The notes under the pieces: model-generated
The model's input: the letters and a program-made list of their open reading frames with translations, nothing else
Told to the model about the DNA's origin: nothing
Database searches by the model: none
DNA from: GCA-2688265 sp964527395
GTDB taxonomy: Archaea > Nanobdellota > Nanobdellia > Woesearchaeales > GW2011-AR9
NCBI GenBank assembly: GCA_964527395.1
Contig: CAZGQD010000024.1
Coordinates: forward strand, 1 to 22,687
DNA: 22,687 bases
Direction: 5' to 3'
Made by a program: the position numbers and the translations under genes
Shown here: piece by piece, positions 1-5,602 of the stretch
Numbering within the stretch: position 1 is the first letter of the stretch
Layout: every line of letters starts with the position of its first letter

Positions 1-294
1 GTAACTGAAGAAAAACTAGAAAAGTATTTCCAAATCACTAAAAAAGCCCTAGACATGGCCAGCAAAGCCCTAGACACAAGTAACAAAGAAAGACAGTCCC
101 AAGCAAAAGACTTTCTTAACATGGCCCAAAGTTACTATAGCGACGCTAAATTCTTCAAAAAGGAAAAACAAGACAACGTTTTAGCATTTGCTGCTATCAA
201 CTACGCCCACGGTTGGCTAGACGCTGGCGCTAGAATCAGACTTTTCAAAGTAAACGACGACCAACTCTTCACCGTCGACAAAGACCAAGACTGA
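1..294 (+). CDS. DUF357 family protein, 5' end outside the window
   Basis: The reading frame is open from the first base, and the residues before the first internal ATG at 55 (TEEKLEKYFQITKKALD) match the usual DUF357 N-terminus. The gene therefore probably starts just before the window. The visible part is about 97 residues, all-helical and charged, ending at a TGA at 292-294. The family is a small archaeal helical bundle with no established function. The motif around AAINYAHGWLDAGARIRLF near the C-terminus is typical of it. The downstream gene is 334 bp away behind its own TATA box, so no operon link is seen on the right. Family assignment is fairly safe; function is unknown. Confidence 0.75.
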   Translation, partial: VTEEKLEKYFQITKKALDMASKALDTSNKERQSQAKDFLNMAQSYYSDAKFFKKEKQDNVLAFAAINYAHGWLDAGARIRLFKVNDDQLFTVDKDQD

Positions 295-424
295 GCAAAT
301 AATTCAAACTTTTCTACATTCTCATTAAACAACTTCTCCAAAAAAAATACTTAGGGCAGAAAATACAACAATAACAGCACTGTCCACTCACTGGCAATCC
401 CATAAAAAGAATCAAACTAACAAC

Positions 425-546
425 GAGCATTTTTCAAGCATCGACTTGAAAAATAAAAAGCGAAGTGGTCACGCCTGCACTAACCTCATAAGCAAAGCGT
501 TGAGGGTTTGGAAATTGTCTTGCAATTTCGAAAAGTCTGACAGTGC
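425..546 (+). repeat. Composite palindromic repeat (module i + module ii)
   Basis: This is the main content of the 334-bp gap at 295-628. Module i is a 9-bp hairpin, TTTTTCAAG (430-438) with CTTGAAAAA (445-453), followed by AAAAGCGAA. Module ii is a hairpin CCTCA/TGAGG (484-488/501-505), then TTTGG, then a 7-bp hairpin GAAATTG/CAATTTC (511-517/523-529) and GAAAAG. GCACT (477-481) and AGTGC (542-546) could close module ii as a multi-branch structure. The same two modules in the same order occur on the minus strand near 10680-10799. It could be a mobile palindromic repeat or a small structured RNA. Confidence 0.6.
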
Positions 547-600
547 GAAAGAAAAGAAGGTCAAAATTCCCTTTAAATCCAAAAATAAGGCCAATTAACC

Positions 601-610
601 TTAAATATAA
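601..610 (+). promoter_or_regulatory. TATA box for the 629 gene
   Basis: TTAAATATAA is centred about 24 bp before the ATG at 629, the archaeal TATA-to-transcription-start distance. The transcript is probably leaderless, and no Shine-Dalgarno motif is present. Confidence 0.5.
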
Positions 611-628
611 ACAAATTTCAAGCTGAAA

Positions 629-1558
629 ATGTCACAATTAATCTATAGAGACGACCATCAATCAGGAACCTCTCTTCAAACCATAACTACAGGAGATGGA
701 ATGTCTACAGAAGAAAGATTCTTTAGACTCCAAAGATACCTTCTAGCCCCTTTAATTGGTACTGAAGCTGCCAAAGATGCAACTGATTACTATGAAACTG
801 CTGCACCAAAAAATCCTCTTGAAAGGCTTCTAAATCCACTTTTTTTCTTCACTCAACATTATTTTATGGAAGAAGTAGTCATTGGTCCAGAGATTTCTAG
901 TAGATTAGAAGGACATTATGTCAGAAAAGAATTAGAAAGTGAAGCAAACAGAGATGAATGGGAAAGAGCTCATAATACTTTTAGAGATTTTTACAAGAAT
1001 TTTCATCCTGATGTTCTTTATGCAGGTTTAACTGGGCTTGCACTTATCTCTAGAAGAACAAATAATCTCATAACTGGGGATAATCAAGAACCAGTACAAA
1101 ATAAAGGAAATAATTTGTTCATCTTGAAAAGAGGTAGCGTTTTACCAGACGAGAAAACTGATCTTTTATATCGTGCTAGAGCAATTCAAGAAGTTCTTGA
1201 ATACTCATTGGAATTCTATGAAAGAAAAGCAAAAAGAGATATTAGAACCATAAAAGACCCTTGGGAAGAAATAAGATTTAACATTGAAGCTTTGATTCTA
1301 AGGCTTGATCCATCAGCACAAGCAAGGTATGCAGAACGTGCAGTTGTTGATGAATGGGTTAAAGCAGACCCAGATGGATATCATGGCAAAGGACTTTTTG
1401 TAAGATCAAATAGGGAAAATGGTTATGTTTTTCTAACAAATACAATGATCAGAGATAGGTTTCAAGGTTTAGCTGGAAAAGAAGTCCTTATTCATCATCA
1501 AAGAGCAACTGATTATGTTCCAATTCCAGAAGCTAAATTGATAGCTATTCTAGATTAA
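629..1558 (+). CDS. Orphan protein, 309 residues
   Basis: I do not recognise a family. The protein is soluble, with no signal peptide or membrane segment. The first 25 residues are polar, and the rest is mostly amphipathic helix rich in E, R and aromatic residues (for example residues 93-125 and 180-235). A C-terminal stretch near residues 265-309 looks beta-rich. The ATG at 629 lies about 24 bp after a TATA-like box, which supports this start as a leaderless mRNA. It stands alone between repeat-rich spacers, followed by a degenerate 30-bp tandem repeat. Style and length resemble the other long orphans here (J-domain protein at 17982, JAMM-like protein at 19905), which may be lineage-specific. 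Confidence 0.7.
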   Translation: MSQLIYRDDHQSGTSLQTITTGDGMSTEERFFRLQRYLLAPLIGTEAAKDATDYYETAAPKNPLERLLNPLFFFTQHYFMEEVVIGPEISSRLEGHYVRKELESEANRDEWERAHNTFRDFYKNFHPDVLYAGLTGLALISRRTNNLITGDNQEPVQNKGNNLFILKRGSVLPDEKTDLLYRARAIQEVLEYSLEFYERKAKRDIRTIKDPWEEIRFNIEALILRLDPSAQARYAERAVVDEWVKADPDGYHGKGLFVRSNRENGYVFLTNTMIRDRFQGLAGKEVLIHHQRATDYVPIPEAKLIAILD

Positions 1559-1563
1559 AGCAG

Positions 1564-1743
1564 CCCAAAACAGCCTCCTTTTCCTCCAAATAGACCAAAA
1601 CAACCTTCTTTCCTTCTAAATAAGCAAAAACAACCTTCTTTTGCCAAATAAAGCTCATTTTAACCGTTTTAAGCCAAAAGCAGCCAAAAATAGCCTCCTT
1701 TTCTAAAATAACACCCAAAATAGCCTCTAAACTAAAAAAGAAG
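1564..1743. repeat. Degenerate ~30-bp tandem repeat
   Basis: Successive units begin CCAAAACA and carry a CCTYCTTTT core followed by AAATA: 1564-1594, 1595-1624, 1625-1654, then more decayed units at 1684-1713 and 1714-1743. The plus strand is poor in G. On the minus strand the same period gives a 10-residue repeat of type LEGKKVVLVY in an open frame (1545-1811, TTG start). That frame overlaps the end of the 629 gene and has no good start signal. It is either a decaying repeat-protein gene or a non-coding satellite. Confidence 0.5.
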
Positions 1744-1926
1744 ACAATTTTAGCCTTTAAATGCAAAAAGAAAGCAATTTTGCCCTCTAAAAGCAAAAAT
1801 AAAGTAACCAATCAAAGCCACAACAGCAACTAGCCTCTAAGAATCAAGAACAAAAGAACTCAATTAGAAATAAAATAAAATCAGACTAAACTAAGCTATA
1901 AAACACAAAAAACAGTCACAAACAAG

Positions 1927-1978
1927 CTTTGCAAGGAACGAAGCAAAGATTTGGAAATTCTACTTGGAATTTCGAAAG
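1927..1978 (+). repeat. Palindromic repeat, module ii
   Basis: CTTTGC (1927-1932) pairs with GCAAAG (1943-1948) around the loop AAGGAACGAA. ATTTGG follows, then GAAATTC/GAATTTC (1954-1960/1967-1973) and GAAAGC. The order and the loop sequence match the copies at 425-546, 10680-10710 (-) and 19281-19321 (-). With the tandem repeat at 1564-1743 this accounts for most of the 569-bp gap after the 629 gene; the remaining bases are A-rich. Confidence 0.55.
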
Positions 1979-2049
1979 CACAAATTTTTTAAAACAAAGC
2001 ATAATCTGCTTAACTGTTGTCACTACAAAGTAGAAAACAAAGCAAAACA

Positions 2050-2057
2050 TTTATAAA
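2050..2057 (+). promoter_or_regulatory. TATA box for the TrmB operon
   Basis: TTTATAAA lies about 75 bp before the ATG at 2128, implying a leader of roughly 45-50 nt. The leader carries GGAG at 2114-2117, unlike the leaderless genes nearby. Confidence 0.5.
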
Positions 2058-2127
2058 GAAATAACGTTTTGAAGCTATAAGTTAAAACATAACAATCAGA
2101 ACCATCAAAATACGGAGAATAATTAAA

Positions 2128-2904
2128 ATGATAGTAAGTCAAGAATTTTTAGGAAAATTAAAAGACTTTGGTCTTAACTCTTACGAGAGCAAACTATGGG
2201 TTGCATTACTAAGTCGTGGTGTATCCACAGCAGGAGAATTATCAGATATCTCCAACGTACCAAGGTCTAGAACCTATGATGTTCTTGAATCACTTGAAAA
2301 GAAAGGTTTTATTATAGTTAAAGTTGGAAAACCAATTAAATACCTAGCAGTTTCCCCAGGGGAAGTTGTTGAACGTGTAAAGAAGAGAGTTCTAAAAGAA
2401 GCTCAAGAAAAGAGTAACGTATTAACAAATTTAAAAGACTCAGAAGTTTTAACAGAGTTAAATTCTTTGCACACTCAGGGTGTAAAAATGGTTGACCCAA
2501 CAGATCAATCAGCATCTTTTAGAGGCCGTGAAAAAGTATACGACCATATGAATATGATGCTTAAGAATGCAAAAAAATCAGTTCATTTGATGACAAGTGC
2601 ACAAGGTTTGCAACGAAAATCTAAAGTTCTATTAAATCAGTTAAAGAAAGCTAAAAAGCGTGGTGTAGAAATCACAATTGCGGTTCCTCAAGGAACAAGT
2701 AAAGCTGCAATTAAAGAATTATCTGCAGTTGCAACAGTTAGAGAAAACAAAATTGCAGATGCAAGATTCATGGCTGTTGACGGTAAAAGTATGCTTATGC
2801 TTATGACTGGTGAAGAAGCTCATCCTAGCTTTGATAGCGCAGTATGGGTTCAAGCACCAAGCTTCGTAAAACACTTTACAGGCATGGTAGAAAACCACTG
2901 GTAA
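2128..2904 (+). CDS. TrmB-family transcriptional regulator
   Basis: This is a DNA-binding regulator. Residues 8-75 form the TrmB winged helix-turn-helix, seen in GLNSYESKLWVALLSRG, the recognition segment NVPRSRTYDVLESLEKKG and the wing KPIKYLAVSP. A charged helix follows (residues 85-115). The C-terminal half (about 127-258) looks like the phospholipase-D-like effector half of TrmB proteins, with no catalytic HKD motif visible. TrmB proteins usually bind a sugar or another small ligand; the ligand here is unknown. GGAG at 2114-2117 and a TATA box at 2050 support the start. The next gene begins 18 bp after the stop, so it is probably in the same operon and may be under this regulator's control. 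Confidence 0.85.
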   Translation: MIVSQEFLGKLKDFGLNSYESKLWVALLSRGVSTAGELSDISNVPRSRTYDVLESLEKKGFIIVKVGKPIKYLAVSPGEVVERVKKRVLKEAQEKSNVLTNLKDSEVLTELNSLHTQGVKMVDPTDQSASFRGREKVYDHMNMMLKNAKKSVHLMTSAQGLQRKSKVLLNQLKKAKKRGVEITIAVPQGTSKAAIKELSAVATVRENKIADARFMAVDGKSMLMLMTGEEAHPSFDSAVWVQAPSFVKHFTGMVENHW

Positions 2905-2922
2905 TTAACAAGCTAACAAACC

Positions 2923-3699
2923 ATGACAATTATAATTGGTATGAAGTACCAAGGTGGTGCAATTCTTGCAGCTGATTGCATGGTTCATGTTGTTGATTCA
3001 AATACTGGTATCACCCAAGAAACTAGACAATCAAAAAAGCTTCGCACAAATTTCAATTATAGACCATCATCACTTTCTGATATAGTTGGTCTTTCATTTG
3101 CTTCAGCAGGTTTGGAATTAAGAGAAGTAGATAGAAAATTAGGTGGATTACCTTCAGGTGATCTATCAACATTTGTTTCTGATTTAAAATGGTGTCCTGG
3201 TCCAAAAGATCATCCTCTTGCTTATGAAGTAGCAAACGCTTCAAGAAGCAAAAAAGATACTGGTATTGATACTGATTCCTCTGCAATTATGGAAAGAAAA
3301 ACCAATTATGCTTTTCTTTCATTCACATTCGAAGATTGTAATATCATCTCAGTGAATGAAGGAATGTGTTTTCCTAATTTAAACCATATCGCACTAGGTT
3401 CAGGAATATCAAGTAGAGGAAAAAGATCATTTGCTAGAATCTATAATAGAGGTATGATGGCAAACAATAGGCCAACAAAAGAACAAGCAACTAGCTGGAC
3501 TAGAGAGCTGATAAATGACGCATTACAAAATCAAGATCAATTTCTAGGTTATATTCTTGTACGAGTAACAATCACTCCACAAGGGCCTTTTTATGAGCGA
3601 GCGGAAAATATGTTTGCAACCCAAGTTCCAGATAATCCTTTCGCAAGAGGGGCTTACACAAGGCAAGCTTTTATCCAAAAGAGTTGGACTGTAGAGTAA
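2923..3699 (+). CDS. Divergent proteasome-beta/HslV/Anbu-like Ntn hydrolase
   Basis: The N-terminus reads M-T-IIIGMKYQGGAILAADC, matching the first two strands of proteasome beta-type subunits. After removal of Met the Thr would be residue 1, and Asp then falls exactly at position 17 (DxG-less AADC motif). A Lys pair at 37-38 fits the catalytic Lys33 with a short insertion. GSG at residues 159-161 fits the Ser129 loop. The usual later Asp-x-x-Ser is weak: an Asp is present at 205 but there is no Ser three residues on. There is no propeptide, as in HslV and Anbu. At 258 residues it is longer than canonical beta subunits, with an extra middle segment (about 70-125) and a C-terminal tail (220-258). 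It lies between the TrmB gene (18 bp upstream) and a helical orphan (2 bp downstream). The fold is likely; activity and assembly are inferred. Confidence 0.65.
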   Translation: MTIIIGMKYQGGAILAADCMVHVVDSNTGITQETRQSKKLRTNFNYRPSSLSDIVGLSFASAGLELREVDRKLGGLPSGDLSTFVSDLKWCPGPKDHPLAYEVANASRSKKDTGIDTDSSAIMERKTNYAFLSFTFEDCNIISVNEGMCFPNLNHIALGSGISSRGKRSFARIYNRGMMANNRPTKEQATSWTRELINDALQNQDQFLGYILVRVTITPQGPFYERAENMFATQVPDNPFARGAYTRQAFIQKSWTVE

Positions 3700-3701
3700 A
3701 A

Positions 3702-4058
3702 ATGGATAGAGAGCAAATCAGAAGTATAAACCAAAACTTTCTCTCCAGAATAATTACACTTGAAAATAAACATTCTACTATAGGTCTGGCACAGTTTAGA
3801 CATATTTCTAGAAATCTTTTACAGGTATTATACAATGCAGATTCAAGAGGATTCAACCCAGAAACAGATCAAGATAGATATAATAACATCTCCAACTCAT
3901 TAGAGCAGTATCTAGAATTAATAGAAACAAGAACAGATTTTAGAGACAAAGAGATGCACACAGAATCTGGATACTTTCCAAACACTACAAGTAGTTTTGT
4001 TTCAGAAAGAGATTATGTGGCTCATGCAGTGGATTACTTTAGGACTAAGACTGATTAG
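3702..4058 (+). CDS. Small helical orphan next to the Ntn-hydrolase-like gene
   Basis: 118 residues, no recognised family. The ATG at 3702 is 2 bp after the stop of the upstream gene and is preferred over an in-frame ATG at 3684 that overlaps it. The first about 85 residues are predicted amphipathic helices (QIRSINQNFLSRIITLE, RHISRNLLQVLYNAD, ISNSLEQYLELIETR), and the tail is polar. Tight spacing suggests translation with the Ntn-hydrolase-like protein, so a partner or regulator role is possible but unproven. There is no signal peptide or membrane segment. Confidence 0.6.
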   Translation: MDREQIRSINQNFLSRIITLENKHSTIGLAQFRHISRNLLQVLYNADSRGFNPETDQDRYNNISNSLEQYLELIETRTDFRDKEMHTESGYFPNTTSSFVSERDYVAHAVDYFRTKTD

Positions 4059-4088
4059 TTACAGCGTGGAAGATATATTCTTTTAACT

Positions 4089-4104
4089 TTAGGTATATAC
4101 CTAA
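4089..4104. promoter_or_regulatory. Perfect 16-bp palindrome, possible operator
   Basis: TTAGGTATATACCTAA equals its own reverse complement and lies about 70 bp upstream of the Fic/Doc promoter. It is suited to binding a dimeric regulator. Confidence 0.45.
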
Positions 4105-4139
4105 TTCAAAATAGGCATTTACCCAAAACAAAATATATA

Positions 4140-4153
4140 TCACATATATGTGA
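4140..4153. promoter_or_regulatory. Perfect 14-bp palindrome abutting the Fic/Doc promoter
   Basis: TCACATATATGTGA is self-complementary and ends directly at the BRE-like GAAAGG and TATA box of the 4190 gene. A protein bound here would block or recruit TBP/TFB, so it is a likely operator. Confidence 0.5.
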
Positions 4154-4157
4154 AAGG

Positions 4158-4164
4158 TTTATAT
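4158..4164 (+). promoter_or_regulatory. BRE/TATA of the Fic/Doc gene
   Basis: GAAAGG followed by TTTATAT lies about 28 bp before the ATG at 4190, giving a leaderless or nearly leaderless mRNA. Confidence 0.55.
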
Positions 4165-4189
4165 TCGCTTTCTAAAAAAAGAGTCTTCA

Positions 4190-4675
4190 ATGTTTGGAAA
4201 AAGGAAAATAAACAAAGAGTTCATTGATGAAACACTCAATTTAATTAAAGAACTTCATGAAAGTATCATCACAAATAGTGGTGGTATGCACGGAATAAGA
4301 GATGAAGGTGGTTTATATAATTCAATTTACAAGATCTTACTTCACATTGAGAAAAATAATGAGAATCCAGTGTCAATTGCTGCTTTTGTTTATAGGGAAC
4401 TTGCAAGAAGACACCATTTTAATGATGGAAACAAGAGGACATCTCATGTATTTGCAAAAATAGTATTATTTTCAAAAGGTTTCCACCTCCAAATAGAGTA
4501 CAAAGAAGCTGTTTTATTCATAGTTGAAATAGCTAAACATAAAAGTACTGTTTCCAAAGAAGAAATAGAAAAATGGGTAGAAGAAAATATGATTTCATTA
4601 GTAGAAAAATACTTGGAAAATTATATAAATGAGACAATATTAGAGATAAGTGAACATGAAAGAAAGCAAAACTAA
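4190..4675 (+). CDS. Fic/Doc family protein
   Basis: Residues 29-50 (GGMHGIRDEGGLYNSIYKI) match the Doc N-terminal signature. The active-site motif is HHFNDGNKRT at 75-84, with His75 as catalytic base and the anion-binding NKR intact. Doc proteins phosphorylate elongation factor Tu, and other Fic proteins transfer AMP, so the target here is uncertain. At 161 residues it is slightly longer than Doc because of a charged helical C-terminus (about 120-161). No Phd antitoxin gene lies upstream. Instead a 43-residue ORF overlaps the 3' end and is the candidate partner. Two palindromes and a TATA box sit in front, consistent with autoregulated toxin-antitoxin control. Confidence 0.8.
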   Translation: MFGKRKINKEFIDETLNLIKELHESIITNSGGMHGIRDEGGLYNSIYKILLHIEKNNENPVSIAAFVYRELARRHHFNDGNKRTSHVFAKIVLFSKGFHLQIEYKEAVLFIVEIAKHKSTVSKEEIEKWVEENMISLVEKYLENYINETILEISEHERKQN

Positions 4676-4787
4676 AAAGAGCGGACTAACTGCTGAACAA
4701 AAGAGAACTCTAAAAATAATGAGATTAGCTGCAAAGTTAACTCTTTTGGAAGACAGAAAGCTCTTAGAAGAACTAGCTAAACGCTAA
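4656..4787 (+). CDS. Small protein overlapping the Fic/Doc gene, candidate antitoxin
   Basis: 43 residues starting MKESKTKKSGLTAEQ and ending LLEDRKLLEELAKR. The ATG lies inside the last codons of the Fic/Doc gene (20-bp overlap, different frame), a typical translationally coupled arrangement. It is basic at the start and continues as an amphipathic helix with Leu spacing suited to packing on a partner. No family is recognised. Position and size suggest an antitoxin or accessory of the Fic/Doc protein, although Phd antitoxins normally precede doc. Confidence 0.6.
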   Translation: MKESKTKKSGLTAEQKRTLKIMRLAAKLTLLEDRKLLEELAKR

Positions 4788-4898
4788 ATAATCATCTTTC
4801 TAGCTATAGTAGCACAAAAATAATTCTAAACTACTCAAATTCTAATACATCAAACAAAAATAGCAACATTAATAACCAAAACCCTTCTATAATCAAAC

Positions 4899-5252
4899 AT
4901 GTCAAACTTCAATTACAAACAAGTTATTCTTGTAAGGCAAGATCTTAAACTTCCAAAAGGTAAAGCATGTGCCCAATGCAGCCACGCAAGCGTAGAAGCA
5001 ACTCTCAGGTCAGACTCAAACATCGTAGCAAATTGGAGAATGGAAGGCATGGCCAAAATTGTTCTCAAAGTTCATGATGAAAAAGAACTAATCAAATATT
5101 TCCAAATGGCAAAAGAACAAGGAATCACAGCAAGCCTAATCACAGACGCTGGTCATACTGTAGTTAGACCAGGAACAAAAACCTGTGCTGCATTAGGTCC
5201 AGATACAGTAGATAACCTAGATCCTTTAGTAAAAGATCTGAAACTTCTTTAG
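4899..5252 (+). CDS. pth2: Peptidyl-tRNA hydrolase, archaeal Pth2 type
   Basis: The enzyme releases peptides from prematurely dropped peptidyl-tRNA so the tRNA can be reused. At 117 residues it has the full Pth2 length. Typical blocks are YKQVILVRQDLKLPKGKACAQ at the N-terminus (with the conserved Lys and Gly of the active site), CSHASVEATL, then ITDAGHTVVRPGTKTCAALGP near residues 80-100, which forms the active-site strand and loop. No Shine-Dalgarno motif is seen before the ATG. The gene stands alone on the plus strand, convergent with a 35-residue minus-strand ORF whose stop lies 7 bp beyond its own. Confidence 0.95.
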   Translation: MSNFNYKQVILVRQDLKLPKGKACAQCSHASVEATLRSDSNIVANWRMEGMAKIVLKVHDEKELIKYFQMAKEQGITASLITDAGHTVVRPGTKTCAALGPDTVDNLDPLVKDLKLL

Positions 5253-5258
5253 GTAATA

Positions 5259-5366
5259 TTAAGAAAATATTCTTTTACGTGCTTCTTCTTCAGTCACAAA
5301 ATTACCTTCAGAAACTCTTTTTCTAGCTGCTTCAATTGCAAGTATTGTTTTTTCATCTAATTCCAT
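5259..5366 (-). CDS. 35-residue antitoxin-like small protein
   Basis: The frame runs from the ATG at 5366 to the TAA at 5259, beginning MELDEKTILAIEAARK and ending TEEEARKRIFS. This looks like the C-terminal segment of many RelB/RHH-type antitoxins, where a helix ending in G-x-x-V/T-EEE-x-x-K is the toxin-binding tail, but there is no DNA-binding part. AGAG lies 1-4 nt before the start and a TATA-like TTATAA just upstream. No toxin gene is adjacent: pth2 is convergent and aCPSF1 lies beyond the foldback at 5380-5521. It may be a solitary antitoxin or a remnant. Confidence 0.5.
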   Translation of the reverse strand: MELDEKTILAIEAARKRVSEGNFVTEEEARKRIFS

Positions 5367-5379
5367 TCTCTTTTATAAC

Positions 5380-5521
5380 AAATTAGCAGTGTCAGAGCAG
5401 AACTCCAGACAAAGCACAGCGCTATATTTTTTGCACATTCGTACAAAAAATGCTGGCTTTAATACTCTTCTTTATACATTATTCTTCCCACCCGCCGCCC
5501 CTGAATAGACACTGCTAATTT
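5380..5521. repeat. 142-bp foldback element or structured RNA
   Basis: AAATTAGCAGTGTC (5380-5393) and its exact reverse complement (5508-5521) form a 14-bp closing stem. Inside is a long hairpin: AAAGC (5411-5415), CAGC (5417-5420) and ATTTTTTG (5426-5433) pair with CAAAAAAT (5444-5451), GCTG (5452-5455) and GCTTT (5456-5460) around a 10-nt loop. A GC-rich patch at 5488-5502 is unusual for this AT-rich DNA and reads G-rich on the minus strand. It could be a non-coding RNA or a small inverted-repeat element. A minus-strand 23-codon ORF (5459-5530) crosses it but is probably chance. Confidence 0.55.
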
Positions 5522-5602
5522 TGCAGACATTTCTTTTGTAGTAGCAGCAGTAGGATCTAAGCTTCTAGTTTACTGAGTATCTAGGGGAGATGGAGTATTA
5601 GC

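Noticed and set aside
3053..3286. Minus-strand 77-codon ORF
   Set aside because: It is a shadow of the Ntn-hydrolase-like gene, without start signals.
5380..5521. 5S rRNA, RNase P RNA or SRP RNA
   Set aside because: Length, conserved cores and pairing pattern do not match any of these.
5459..5530. Minus-strand 23-codon ORF (starts MSAKLAVSIQ)
   Set aside because: It crosses the foldback stem, has only a weak ribosome site and no recognisable homology.
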